Origin: Selenomonas sp. ND2010
GTDB taxonomy: Bacteria > Bacillota > Negativicutes > Selenomonadales > Selenomonadaceae
Direction of reading: 5' to 3'
DNA: 64,000 bases
Assembly (NCBI RefSeq): GCF_000702005.1
Contig: NZ_JNKI01000001.1
Location: forward strand, 62,001-126,000
Shown one piece after another: positions 24,529-32,446 of the stretch (its first letter is position 1; each line of letters starts with the position of its first letter). The notes beneath the pieces were generated by a model. The model saw only the letters and a program-made list of their open reading frames with translations. It searched no databases and was not told where the DNA came from. Made by a program: the position numbers and the translations under genes.

Positions 24529-25350
24529 ATGTATCGGCCAAAGAAAGTTATGGTATCCCTTTTGACCGCTTTAATGATTGGCAGTACCAGCTATACAGTG
24601 GCAGCAGATCGGGAGAGCATTGCGCAAGTAGCTCTCCTGCAATCCTTGGCGCAGGGATATTTCGGTGGCACGGTCACTGCGGGGCAGCTTCGCCGGCTCG
24701 GAGATACGGGGATTGGGACCTTTGAGGGCCTTAACGGTGAGATGATTGTGCTCGATGGCAAGGTTTATCAGGCCTTGGGGGATGGGCGCGTTATCGTTGC
24801 CCCGGACAAGACGATTATCCCCTATGCTACGGTGACTTTTTTTGACCAGGACATTGCCGTCAAAGGAAAAGACATTAAGAATAAGGCTGCTTTTGAAAAG
24901 CTTTTGAATGAGGAAGTTCATAAGCAGGGCGCCAATAGTTTCTATATGGTGAAATTGCATGCAACCTTTGATTCGGTGCTATTCCGGAGTGAATATGGAA
25001 GTAAGGAGCCTTATCCTACGCTAGTGGAAGCTTTGAAGGGGAAACAGACAGAGTTCACAGAAAAAAATATCAAGGGTACCCTGGTGGGATTATACTGTCC
25101 TAGTTATATGGGCGAACTTAACTCTGTAGGCTGGCATTTCCATTTTCTTTCGGATGATAAGAAAAAGGGCGGCCATATCTTAGAACTCTCCCTCGACGAA
25201 GGAACGATTTATCTGGATAAAACGGATAAGTTCACGATGATTCTGCATGAGGATAAAAAGTTCCATGATATTAATTTGGCTAAGGATATGAAAGAAGATA
25301 TCCGCAGCGCTGAGCAGGATACCAAGAGTAATTTGCAAAAGGAGAAATAG
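24529..25350 (+). CDS. budA: Acetolactate decarboxylase with signal peptide
   Basis: The enzyme turns alpha-acetolactate into acetoin. The 273-residue protein carries the family blocks LAQGYFGGTVTAGQLRRLGD, GTFEGLNGEMIVLDGKVYQ and the zinc-histidine motif GWHFHFLSDDKKKGGHIL. An N-terminal signal peptide (VMVSLLTALMIGSTSYTVAA) is present, so it is probably exported, as in a few Gram-positive enzymes, instead of cytosolic. The ATG at 24529 is nine bases after AAAAGGAG; the GTG at 24520 overlaps it. No acetolactate synthase gene is adjacent. Confidence 0.92.
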   Translation: MYRPKKVMVSLLTALMIGSTSYTVAADRESIAQVALLQSLAQGYFGGTVTAGQLRRLGDTGIGTFEGLNGEMIVLDGKVYQALGDGRVIVAPDKTIIPYATVTFFDQDIAVKGKDIKNKAAFEKLLNEEVHKQGANSFYMVKLHATFDSVLFRSEYGSKEPYPTLVEALKGKQTEFTEKNIKGTLVGLYCPSYMGELNSVGWHFHFLSDDKKKGGHILELSLDEGTIYLDKTDKFTMILHEDKKFHDINLAKDMKEDIRSAEQDTKSNLQKEK

Positions 25351-25413
25351 ATTGGAGTAAGTCGCAGATAAACACGGCGATAAGTTTGAATAGATTGGAG
25401 AGGAGGGGGCATT

Positions 25414-26919
25414 ATGATTCCCGGAGGAAAAGGAAATCGCAGGTTTGTGCAAAATTGTGCCCTTTGTGGCAACGCTCCATGTGATAAAGTATGTCCTAAG
25501 GCACTGGAGCCATCCCGGCAGATTCGCAGTATATGGTTTGAAAATGAGAAATGTGCGGCGGCCCGCCTGCCGAAAGAAAATGTATGTGCCGCCTGCGCTG
25601 CCCCCTGTGAAACGGCTTGTTTGAAGTGTGGAGAAGTGCCTATCCAAAAGATTATGCAGTTTTTGTTTGATGAGAGAAAGCCGGATTCTGTGCCGGCCAT
25701 GCTGGAAAATGAAACGGTGTTGCAGACAGAGATCTGTGGAATTCCGTTGGAAAATCCCTTTTTGCTCGCCTCGTCGGTTGTGGGCAGTAATTATGATATG
25801 TGTGCCCGTGCCTTTGAGACTGGCTGGGCGGGGGTATCGTTCAAAACCATCTGTGCGTTCCCCATACGAGAAGCCTCGCCACGGTTTTCGGCGATTTACA
25901 GTGCGGATGGAAGCATGATGGGGTTCAAGAATATTGAGCAGCTGTCCGACCATAGCGTGGCAGAAAACATGGCTGTTTTCCGGCAGCTCAAAAAAAAATA
26001 TCCGCAGAAATTTATACTGGCTTCCATCATGGGGCAAAATGACGAAGAGTGGACGGAACTGGCGAGACAGTGTCAGGAAAATGGAGCCGATGCGTTGGAA
26101 TTGAACTTTTCCTGTCCTAATATGATGGAAGAGGGGCTGGGGTCTGATATGGGGCAGGTACCGGCGTTGGTGGAGCGCTTCACGGCAGCCGCCAGGCGCG
26201 GGACCAGCATTCCCATTCTGGCGAAACTGACGCCGAATGTGGCCCGCATGAGTCCGGCTGCAGAAGCGGCGTTAAGTGGTGGCGCAGATGGACTTTCAGC
26301 TATCAATACCATCAAAAGCTTGATGGCGGTTAATCTTGATACTTATGTCAGCAGTCCTGATGTCAATGGTAAGTCAGCGGTGGGAGGTTACAGTGGCAAT
26401 GCGGTAAAGCCGATTGCTTTGCGTTTTGTCGCGGAGCTCGGGCAGAATCCAAAGCTTAGGAACATGCACCTTAGTGGCATGGGGGGCGTGGAAACCTGGA
26501 AGGATGCGCTGGAATTTATGCTGCTCGGTGCGGGTTCCATCCAGGTGACGACGGCAGTCATGCAGTATGGGTATCGTATCATTGAGGATTTGAAGTCCGG
26601 CCTGGCGTATTATTTACAGACCAAGGGCTTTAAACAAGTGGGGGATGTGGTCGGATTGGGCCTAGATTCAGTCAGTGCTACGACGGATGTTTTGGAGCGG
26701 GAAAGCATCGTCTATCCGAAGTTTGATCGCAAGACCTGTATCGGATGCGGCCGTTGTGAGATTTCCTGCATGGATGGTGGTCATCAGGCAATCCGGATGG
26801 ATGAAAGGAGGCGCCCCATCCTGGATGCCAAGAAATGCGTGGGTTGTCATCTTTGTGTACTGGTATGCCCCACGGAATCCATCGTCTCGGCGGGGAAAAG
26901 AATAATCAAAAATTGTTGA
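25414..26919 (+). CDS. preA: PreA-like dihydropyrimidine dehydrogenase/dihydroorotate dehydrogenase-type protein with N-terminal cysteine-rich domain
   Basis: This 501-residue protein has three parts. Residues 1-90 are cysteine-rich (CALCGNAPCDKVCPKALEP; CAACAAPCETACLKCGEVPI), resembling the Fe-S domain I of dihydropyrimidine dehydrogenase and GltD/PreT. Residues about 100-410 are the FMN barrel (GIPLENPFLLASSVVG; SIMGQNDEEW; LELNFSCPNM; AKLTPNV; GGYSGNAVKPIALRFV). The C-terminus is a double [4Fe-4S] ferredoxin (CIGCGRCEISCMDGG; CVGCHLCVLVCPTESI). It should reduce pyrimidines or a related substrate. PreA is normally about 410 residues and works with the NAD(P)H subunit PreT, for which no gene is adjacent, so the electron donor is unknown. 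Confidence 0.88.
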   Translation: MIPGGKGNRRFVQNCALCGNAPCDKVCPKALEPSRQIRSIWFENEKCAAARLPKENVCAACAAPCETACLKCGEVPIQKIMQFLFDERKPDSVPAMLENETVLQTEICGIPLENPFLLASSVVGSNYDMCARAFETGWAGVSFKTICAFPIREASPRFSAIYSADGSMMGFKNIEQLSDHSVAENMAVFRQLKKKYPQKFILASIMGQNDEEWTELARQCQENGADALELNFSCPNMMEEGLGSDMGQVPALVERFTAAARRGTSIPILAKLTPNVARMSPAAEAALSGGADGLSAINTIKSLMAVNLDTYVSSPDVNGKSAVGGYSGNAVKPIALRFVAELGQNPKLRNMHLSGMGGVETWKDALEFMLLGAGSIQVTTAVMQYGYRIIEDLKSGLAYYLQTKGFKQVGDVVGLGLDSVSATTDVLERESIVYPKFDRKTCIGCGRCEISCMDGGHQAIRMDERRRPILDAKKCVGCHLCVLVCPTESIVSAGKRIIKNC

Positions 26920-27026
26920 GGCGAAATGTGATAAAGTTGACTGCAAATGAGCGATAGCTATGGTAAGGTGGTTATAGAGAGAGGGACGAATGCAGAGAAC
27001 GTGGATGATTGAGGAAAGGATTGCTT

Positions 27027-27392
27027 ATGAAGAATAAACTTTTACTCAAGCGTATCTATGAACCGCCAGCAACGGGTGATGGCTATCGGATTCTCGTGGA
27101 TAAGTTGTGGCCGCGAGGCATCAAGAAGGAAGCGGCTCATCTCGATGAATGGGCCAAGGTCATCACGCCTAGTACCGAAATCCGGCGCTTGTATCACCAG
27201 GGCGAGATGCCCTTTGATGGCTTTGCGGAGGCCTATCAGGAAGAACTGGCAGCTGGCGAAGGGGCAGCTGCCTTTGCTGCCCATTGCCGAGAGCTGTTAG
27301 CGGCGCAGAATGTGACCTTGGTGTATGCGGCGAAAAACGAGCAGGAAAATCATGTGCTGGTGCTGCGGGAGTGGCTGCGGCGGAATATGTAA
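27027..27392 (+). CDS. DUF488 family protein
   Basis: A 121-residue cytosolic protein with the DUF488 pattern: LLLKRIYEPPATGDGYRILVDKLWPRG at the N-terminus, a central LDEWAKVITPSTEIRRLYHQ and the C-terminal VTLVYAAKNEQENHVLVLREWL. The conserved WPRG and AKNEQENH blocks are intact. The function of the family is not established. The gene is monocistronic and ends in a hairpin made of two copies of the TTGAC palindrome. Confidence 0.88.
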   Translation: MKNKLLLKRIYEPPATGDGYRILVDKLWPRGIKKEAAHLDEWAKVITPSTEIRRLYHQGEMPFDGFAEAYQEELAAGEGAAAFAAHCRELLAAQNVTLVYAAKNEQENHVLVLREWLRRNM

Positions 27393-27396
27393 GAAT

Positions 27397-27437
27397 GGGC
27401 GGTTTGACAAGTCAGATTTTGACTTGTCAGGCCGCTC
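27397..27437 (+). terminator. Terminator containing two copies of the TTGAC palindrome
   Basis: GGGCGGTTTGACAAGTCA pairs with TGACTTGTCAGGCCGCTC around a GATTT loop, with a TATTTTT tail. The arms carry TTGACAAGTCAG and TTGACTTGTCAG. A further exact copy, TTGACCGGTCAA, lies at 27457-27468. Confidence 0.7.
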
Positions 27438-27548
27438 GTGGTATTTTTACGGAAGGTTGACCGGTCAATGGGAAACGTTAAGTAAACTATAAGAATTAAA
27501 GGGTATAATACGGATTGTTTCACGTTGCAAAATCAAAGGAGGCTTATT

Positions 27549-28265
27549 GTGAGTACTTTTTGTGAATGCACCAATTCAGCTGATGTGAGCTGGTGCAAAA
27601 AATGGATTTTGGCGCTGGCAATTGTCCAGACCCTGAGTATGGGGAAATCGTTCCTGTTTATGACGGGGAAAGGGGATGGCGATGTTGCTATGCTGTTCAA
27701 TATAGTAACAATAATAGCTGTCATTTTGTTCCTGATCCTGGCGATATATGTCAATTATAAGAATAAGGTCTGGCATTTTTTATTCCGGTTGCTGTTAAGT
27801 GTCATGGGCAATGTGATTTTATTGGTGATGGCCGCTTATTCTATTGGTGTTGCCGCGGCAATCGTTTGGGTGGTGGCCGCTGTCTTGGTCAATCGCCGGC
27901 GGTTTGCGGTATTTCTGCGGTATAAAAACTATATCAGCTATATCGTGGCAACGTATATCCTGACGGCTGGCCTCAGATTGGCCGTGATGCGGCTCTTTTT
28001 CCAGAAGCCGGAGATGTGGCCGCTGATTCAGCTTGTTTCGTTTGCCATTAGCATGGCGTTGCTCGGCTGGTTCTATCATTTGCTCATGCAGGAGATACAG
28101 AAAGGGAGAACGTTCTTCGAGGCGACGCGCATTGTGGCGCTGATTCCCGTGGCCTTTATCTATTTCCTCATCGGCTTGCTTACCATTGTGCCCGTGAAAT
28201 TCTTCTCGGGCGAAAGCCTTTTTGGTGAGGAGGAAAATGATTATCTCGTAATGCCACAGAAATAA
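27549..28265 (+). CDS. Multi-pass membrane protein of unknown function
   Basis: A 238-residue protein with about six hydrophobic segments (for example TIIAVILFLILAIYV, LLLSVMGNVILLVMAAYSIG, ALIPVAFIYFLIGLLTIVPV) and a cysteine-containing N-terminus FCECTNSADVSWCKKW facing the cytosol or periplasm. No family could be assigned. The start is GTG, seven bases after AAAGGAGG. It is flanked by hairpin terminators on both sides and is probably monocistronic. Confidence 0.75.
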   Translation: MSTFCECTNSADVSWCKKWILALAIVQTLSMGKSFLFMTGKGDGDVAMLFNIVTIIAVILFLILAIYVNYKNKVWHFLFRLLLSVMGNVILLVMAAYSIGVAAAIVWVVAAVLVNRRRFAVFLRYKNYISYIVATYILTAGLRLAVMRLFFQKPEMWPLIQLVSFAISMALLGWFYHLLMQEIQKGRTFFEATRIVALIPVAFIYFLIGLLTIVPVKFFSGESLFGEEENDYLVMPQK

Positions 28266-28302
28266 TTTGTTTGCGTATCTGAATGACAGCGCAACAAGGT
28301 AA

Positions 28303-28353
28303 AACAGACGGCCTGATAAGTCATTGTATTGACAAGTCAGGCCGTCTGTTTTA
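28303..28353 (+). terminator. Terminator with an embedded TTGAC palindrome
   Basis: AACAGACGGCCTGA (28303-28316) pairs perfectly with TCAGGCCGTCTGTT (28337-28350), followed by T-rich sequence. The loop side carries TTGACAAGTCAG. A degenerate copy, TTGACCAGTTAAAG...TTGGTCAAA, follows at about 28366-28391. Confidence 0.85.
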
Positions 28354-28500
28354 TGTTTGAGGACTTTGACCAGTTAAAGTGCTTGGTCAAATGGCCTTGT
28401 CATGATGTTTACAAAAATATAACGATATTGACGCTTATGGTATACTGATGTAAATATATTTTTTATTAGCAAAGCAGAGATATTAGCGGGAGGTTGGCTG

Positions 28501-28620
28501 ATGATGGGAATGACGACACGTCTGACGGTAGTGGTGGATAAACGGGCTTATAAGTGGTTAAAAGAAGAGCTCGGAAGCCGATTGCAAAAGATGCAGGTCG
28601 GCCTGGTGCTGGATTGGTAA
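28501..28620 (+). CDS. Small hypothetical protein (39 residues)
   Basis: The frame begins with ATGATG seven bases after GGGAGG and ends at TAA, 22 bases before the GNAT gene. An extended -10 (TGG-TATACT) lies at 28438-28446. The peptide (MGMTTRLTVVVDKRAYKWLK... VGLVLDW) has a beta strand followed by an amphipathic helix, like the start of HesB/IscA-type domains, but is too short for a full one. It is either a small protein or a truncated gene. Confidence 0.45.
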   Translation: MMGMTTRLTVVVDKRAYKWLKEELGSRLQKMQVGLVLDW

Positions 28621-28642
28621 TTACGTAAAAGGGACAATTGCT

Positions 28643-29095
28643 ATGGAAATATATGCGACAGAAGAAAAGCAGGAATATATGCCGTTGCTCCTGCTAGCTG
28701 ATGAGCAGCAGAGTATGGTTGAAAAGTATTTGGCAGCAGGTACGATGTATGTCCTTGCGGATGAAGGCGAAGTGCGAGCTGAGTGTGTGGTAACGGATGC
28801 AGGAAATGGCATACTGGAAATCATGAATATCGCCGTTGCCCCAGCGTGGCAGGGGCGAGGGTATGGGAAAAAACTCATTGAATACGTGGAAAATCGGTAT
28901 CGAGCGTCCTATGACTGGCTTCAGGTGGGAACCGGCGACAGTCCGTTGACTATTCCCTTTTATGAGCACTGCGGGTTTGTCCGGCACCATGTGCGGAAGA
29001 ATTTCTTTGTCGAGAACTATGATCATCCCATCGTTGAGTGCGGGCATAGGCTGATTGATATGATTGTTTTGCGGAAGAAATTGCGCCCTTATTAA
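28643..29095 (+). CDS. GNAT-family N-acetyltransferase
   Basis: A 150-residue acetyltransferase. The acetyl-CoA-binding motif A is AVAPAWQGRGYGKKLIEYVE near residue 70, preceded by strand IMNIAV and followed by YEHCGFVRHHVRKNFFVENY, typical for motif B. The substrate is unknown. It follows the 39-residue ORF closely and may share its promoter. Confidence 0.88.
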   Translation: MEIYATEEKQEYMPLLLLADEQQSMVEKYLAAGTMYVLADEGEVRAECVVTDAGNGILEIMNIAVAPAWQGRGYGKKLIEYVENRYRASYDWLQVGTGDSPLTIPFYEHCGFVRHHVRKNFFVENYDHPIVECGHRLIDMIVLRKKLRPY

Positions 29096-29147
29096 AATCT
29101 CGTTTTTTACGATATATGGAAGAGAGGTGTTAGTAAAGGAGGATTGT

Positions 29148-29447
29148 ATGGAGATTCAAGCAACAAAAGCGGTGCTGTGGAATCCAGGTGCCGCAGAAAC
29201 AGAGTCGTCGAAGCGGGATAAGACCCCGGTGGCCAAAACGACGTTTTCCTATATGCTCCGCCAGCTTGAGACTGGCGGCGGTATCCGTGATACCGGCGAG
29301 GGTGATAATGGCGAGGAAACCACTACGGTCACGCAGGTTATGTCGGATGGTTCGGTGCTCGTAACCATTTATGCAGGTGACCGCATCGTGTCCCAGAGCA
29401 AGACCCATGCGGCGCACCGCACCCCGAGGAGAATCCGACGATACTGA
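29148..29447 (+). CDS. Hypothetical protein, apparently frameshifted near its C-terminus
   Basis: The 99-residue frame starts with ATG behind AAAGGAGG. The body (TPVAKTTFSYMLRQLE; VTQVMSDGSVLVTIYAGDRI) looks like a short secretory or flagellar-type protein, not identified. The last residues HAAHRTPRRIRRY are arginine-rich and unlike the rest. In the -1 frame the sequence continues as PHPEENPTILSTQ and then an acidic, alanine-rich end up to a TGA at 29549-29551. A single-base loss near 29415-29424 would restore one protein of about 134 residues. Either a recent mutation, a sequencing error or a programmed frameshift explains this. Confidence 0.55.
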   Translation: MEIQATKAVLWNPGAAETESSKRDKTPVAKTTFSYMLRQLETGGGIRDTGEGDNGEETTTVTQVMSDGSVLVTIYAGDRIVSQSKTHAAHRTPRRIRRY

Positions 29448-29576
29448 GCACGCAGGTGGAAAAATCAGGGCAGGCTATCCCCGCTGAGGCGGAGAAGATG
29501 GCCAGCGCCGAAACGGCTGCTTTAATGATGAATGCGTTGGGCAAAGTTTGAAACATAGTAGTATAGGATAGAGCAG

Positions 29577-29608
29577 GCTGACCGGTCAATTTACTGGTCA
29601 GCTTTTTA
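29577..29608 (+). terminator. Terminator made from the dispersed palindrome
   Basis: GCTGACCGGT (29577-29586) pairs with ACTGGTCAGC (29593-29602), followed by TTTTTAT. It carries CTGACCGGTCAA. Confidence 0.8.
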
Positions 29609-29705
29609 TATGGTATAACGCTACGAATACGATGCATAAGCTTGTGGCTGCTATCGAAACGAAATTTTCGATGACCCAGGATTAAAATAAAAGCCGTGTA
29701 AAAAT

Positions 29706-29749
29706 AGACGGATTGCCAGTCGATTTCGGTGGTAATCCGTCTGTTTTTT
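29706..29749 (+). terminator. Second terminator before the YkvI-family gene
   Basis: AGACGGATT and AATCCGTCT with inner TGCCA/TGGT pairing are followed by six T. The segment between the two hairpins (29612-29684) has a short open frame ending AAIETKFSMTQD that may be the tail of a lost gene. Confidence 0.8.
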
Positions 29750-29776
29750 GCGTTACTATAACATTTATGCTAAAAT
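29748..29776 (+). promoter_or_regulatory. Promoter of the YkvI-family gene
   Basis: TTGCGT (29748-29753), a 17-base spacer and TAAAAT (29771-29776), 47 bases upstream of the start codon. Confidence 0.55.
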
Positions 29777-29822
29777 ATACATATAAAATGTTTAATAAAT
29801 ACATAAAAGAAAGGGTGACCGG

Positions 29823-31124
29823 ATGAGTTTTAGTAAGGAATCTGTATCTGTTGCTATGGCCTATGTTGGCGTTTTGGTGGGGGCAGGTTTATCCTCAGGG
29901 CAGGACTTGCTGCAGTATTTTTTGAGCTTTGGTGAAGCAGGCCTGGTTGGCGTTGCCGTGCTGGGTATTTTGAATATAGTTTTTGGGCGCATTATCGTGA
30001 CGCTCGGTTCTCATTATCAGTCGAACAATCATCAGGAAGTCTTAGAGCAAATTGCGCATCCCGTTATCCAGCGAATTATCGATGTCACGCTGGTGGTTTC
30101 TTGTTTTGTCGTTGGCTTTGTCATGGTCGCAGGAGCCGGGGCGAATTTGCAGCAACAATTTGGTCTGCCGAGCTGGCTCGGTGCCTTGGTATGCTCCGTG
30201 TTGGTCTGTGTGATCGCGTTTCTTGATTTTGACAAGATCACGCGGGTGCTTGGCGTGTTTACGCCTATTATTGTCGTCATGATTCTGCTGGTGACGGGCT
30301 ATACGTTTTGGGGGAAGTCGTATGACTTTGCCATGCTTGATGGGGTGTCAAAGACGCTGCGGCCGGCAATGCCCAATGTCTATCTGGCCGTCATCAATTA
30401 CTTTGCGCTCTGCGTGATGAATGGTGTTTCGATGGCTTTTGTGCTGGGCGGCTCAGTCGTGCGCATTGGCGATGCCGAAAAGGGCGGTGCGTTAGGTGGC
30501 GCGATTATTGGCGTGATTGTAGGCAGCGCTTCGCTGGCGCTTTTTGCCAATCTCGACAAGGTCAAGGATGCGGAGATTCCGATGCTGACGCTGGTGAATC
30601 AGATACATCCCGTGTTTGCCGTTATCTATGCGGTGGTGATATTTGCGCTGATTTTCAACACAGCTTTCAGTCTCTACTATGCAACGGCACGCCGCTTTGC
30701 TGGCAGTAATGTCAGCAAGATGCGCAAAATCCTCATTGGCATTGTCGCGCTCGGTTATGTTTGCAGCTTTGGCGGTTTTTCTCAGCTGGTTGCATGGATG
30801 TATCCACTGCTTGGCTATATGGGAATTCTGCTATTGGTAGTTCTGGCGGTGGCCTGGGTGCAGGAACGCGAGAACATCATCCGCGAAAAATTCCTGCGGC
30901 GCAAGATGATACGACTGCTGTTCCGGAAATATGACGACGATATGGAGTTTCAACCAGAGCATAAAAAATTATTTAAGAAGCTCGGGGAAATGTCCGTCGC
31001 TGACACAAAGCAGTTAACGCGTGATATCAAATCTTATACCAAGGAGTTGGCGGAGAATACGGAGAATTTGCAGGAGTATGCGCGGGAAAATCTCCCCTTG
31101 AAAAAACGGATTCGAAATAGGTGA
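29823..31124 (+). CDS. YkvI-family membrane protein
   Basis: A 433-residue integral membrane protein with about ten transmembrane helices and a long charged cytoplasmic C-terminus (residues about 350-433, rich in Lys, Arg and Glu, partly coiled coil). The N-terminal GVLVGAGLSSGQDLLQYF with a broken first helix is the YkvI hallmark and resembles the LeuT/APC superfamily. It is probably a cation-coupled solute transporter, substrate unknown. Start ATG lies 5 bases after GGGTGACC, so the ribosome site is weak. Confidence 0.85.
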   Translation: MSFSKESVSVAMAYVGVLVGAGLSSGQDLLQYFLSFGEAGLVGVAVLGILNIVFGRIIVTLGSHYQSNNHQEVLEQIAHPVIQRIIDVTLVVSCFVVGFVMVAGAGANLQQQFGLPSWLGALVCSVLVCVIAFLDFDKITRVLGVFTPIIVVMILLVTGYTFWGKSYDFAMLDGVSKTLRPAMPNVYLAVINYFALCVMNGVSMAFVLGGSVVRIGDAEKGGALGGAIIGVIVGSASLALFANLDKVKDAEIPMLTLVNQIHPVFAVIYAVVIFALIFNTAFSLYYATARRFAGSNVSKMRKILIGIVALGYVCSFGGFSQLVAWMYPLLGYMGILLLVVLAVAWVQERENIIREKFLRRKMIRLLFRKYDDDMEFQPEHKKLFKKLGEMSVADTKQLTRDIKSYTKELAENTENLQEYARENLPLKKRIRNR

Positions 31125-31134
31125 GACGAAAGGA

Positions 31135-31195
31135 TCTGCCAAAAAAGGAATGGACTGATCAGTTAGCTTGGTCAGTCCGTTCCTTTTTTGGCAGA
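31135..31195. terminator. Long bidirectional terminator overlapping the end of the LRAT gene
   Basis: The arms at 31135-31158 and 31172-31195 are complementary over about 23 bases with one mismatch (TCTGCCAAAAAAGGAA and TTCCTTTTTTGGCAGA at the ends). It provides a T run in both directions and contains the last codons of the minus-strand gene. Confidence 0.85.
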
Positions 31196-31630
31196 TGGGA
31201 GTGGATTCAATAGCTGTAGGCAGGCTAGGAGATAGTCGCTTTGCGAAGATTGGGCGATGCCGGTTTTGCACCAAAGGGCAAAATGTTCGCAGTTGTTGAG
31301 CAGCAGATTGTAGCCGTGTTCGCCTAGTTTGCTGCGGGCACGGGCGACGGTTTCTTCCGGGGAATACAATTCGATATCATCGCCGAGCAGGCGCCGGACA
31401 ATCCAATCAAATAGTGGCGGATCGGATTGGGTTGTGGAATTCAACACGTAAATTGTATCACTGACGCCTTGGAAATCTGCTAAGGTGGTTTCGCTGATAA
31501 TTCCATCGCTTACCAAGGGATTTTTTTCTTTGTAATAGTGAATGACCTGCTGGTTGCCGGCATAGATGCCAAAATGACGGTAGCCAGTACGTTTGACATA
31601 AAGAATATCACCAGGTTGGAGAGCTGTCAT
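31172..31630 (-). CDS. Lecithin:retinol acyltransferase (LRAT)-domain protein
   Basis: A 152-residue NlpC/P60-superfamily protein of the LRAT type. The N-terminal block GDILYVKRTGYRHFGIYAGN contains the catalytic histidine, and LLLNNCEHFALWCKTG carries the nucleophilic cysteine in the NCEHFA motif. It may act as a thiol acyltransferase or phospholipase on lipids; bacterial roles are not settled. No signal peptide is visible. The C-terminal residues PSAKKGTD are encoded by the arm of the terminator hairpin, which suggests the end of the gene was reshaped by that repeat. Confidence 0.85.
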   Translation of the reverse strand: MTALQPGDILYVKRTGYRHFGIYAGNQQVIHYYKEKNPLVSDGIISETTLADFQGVSDTIYVLNSTTQSDPPLFDWIVRRLLGDDIELYSPEETVARARSKLGEHGYNLLLNNCEHFALWCKTGIAQSSQSDYLLACLQLLNPLPSAKKGTD

Positions 31631-31752
31631 AGTATCACCTCATGTTGTACAAAGAGTAAGATAATATTGTTCTATTCGCCAGAAAAGGGAAATATCCTCT
31701 GCTGGCGAAAGTATTGAGAGAAAAGACTCTGATAATTTGAGGTGTATTGGCT

Positions 31753-32397
31753 ATGGATTATTCGGTGGAATACAGGAAAAACGGGATGCCGCTTTCGTTG
31801 TTTCAGCAAAACTATCAAGATGTTGCCACTTATCTGGCGTATTGTCAGGCATGTCCCAACTATAATACGGTCTGGAGTTGTCCCCCGTTGCCTTTTGATG
31901 CCGTGCGTTATTGGGATCCATTTAACTGGATGTATGTAGTTGGGGCTAAGATATATTTGAGTCCGGCAGTTATCCGGGCGGCGGATACGGCAGAGAAAAT
32001 CAAAGCGATTGGTTGGCAGATTGTGGTGGAGGTAAAGAGGTCGTTGGAAGAAAAGATGCGTGAGCTGGAGCAGCAGGTGCCGGGAAGTGTGTCGCTGTCC
32101 TCTGGTGGCTGTAATCTTTGTCCCGCGTGCAGCAGGCAGAGGGGCGTGGTTTGCCGTTCGCCCGAAACGATGCGGTATTCACTCGACGCCTTTGGCTTTA
32201 ATCTAACGGCAATTGCCCATGATATGCTGGGAATTGAGATTCAGTGGTGTAAAGATAGATTGCCGGATTATTTCACGCTGGTGCATGGCATTGCTTCGAC
32301 AGAAGAAATAACCGGTCGTACGTGGGAGGTTTTGAACGTTCCTTTTGACTCAGACAAATGTGAGGAAGGGCTTGACAAGTCCGCGAGTAATCGGTAA
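31753..32397 (+). CDS. DUF2284 metal-binding protein
   Basis: A 214-residue cytosolic protein of the DUF2284 (predicted metal-binding) family. Conserved cysteine blocks are CQACPNYNTVWSCPPLPFD near residue 35 and CNLCPACSRQRGVVCRSPETMRYSLDAFG in the second half, consistent with an Fe-S or metal site. The start at ATG 31753 follows GAGGTG by about eight bases; the TTG at 31747 is an alternative. The C-terminus LDKSASNR is encoded by a degenerate copy of the TTGACAAGTC repeat. Confidence 0.88.
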   Translation: MDYSVEYRKNGMPLSLFQQNYQDVATYLAYCQACPNYNTVWSCPPLPFDAVRYWDPFNWMYVVGAKIYLSPAVIRAADTAEKIKAIGWQIVVEVKRSLEEKMRELEQQVPGSVSLSSGGCNLCPACSRQRGVVCRSPETMRYSLDAFGFNLTAIAHDMLGIEIQWCKDRLPDYFTLVHGIASTEEITGRTWEVLNVPFDSDKCEEGLDKSASNR

Positions 32398-32400
32398 GAT

Positions 32401-32424
32401 AACAAGCGTTACGTAACACTTGTT
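32401..32424. promoter_or_regulatory. Operator of the TetR-family gene
   Basis: AACAAGCGTTAC / GTAACACTTGTT is a 12+12 inverted repeat with one mismatch, 22 bases before the regulator's start codon, typical for TetR autoregulation. Confidence 0.65.
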
Positions 32425-32446
32425 TTATAACGGAAGGATTGTTTTT

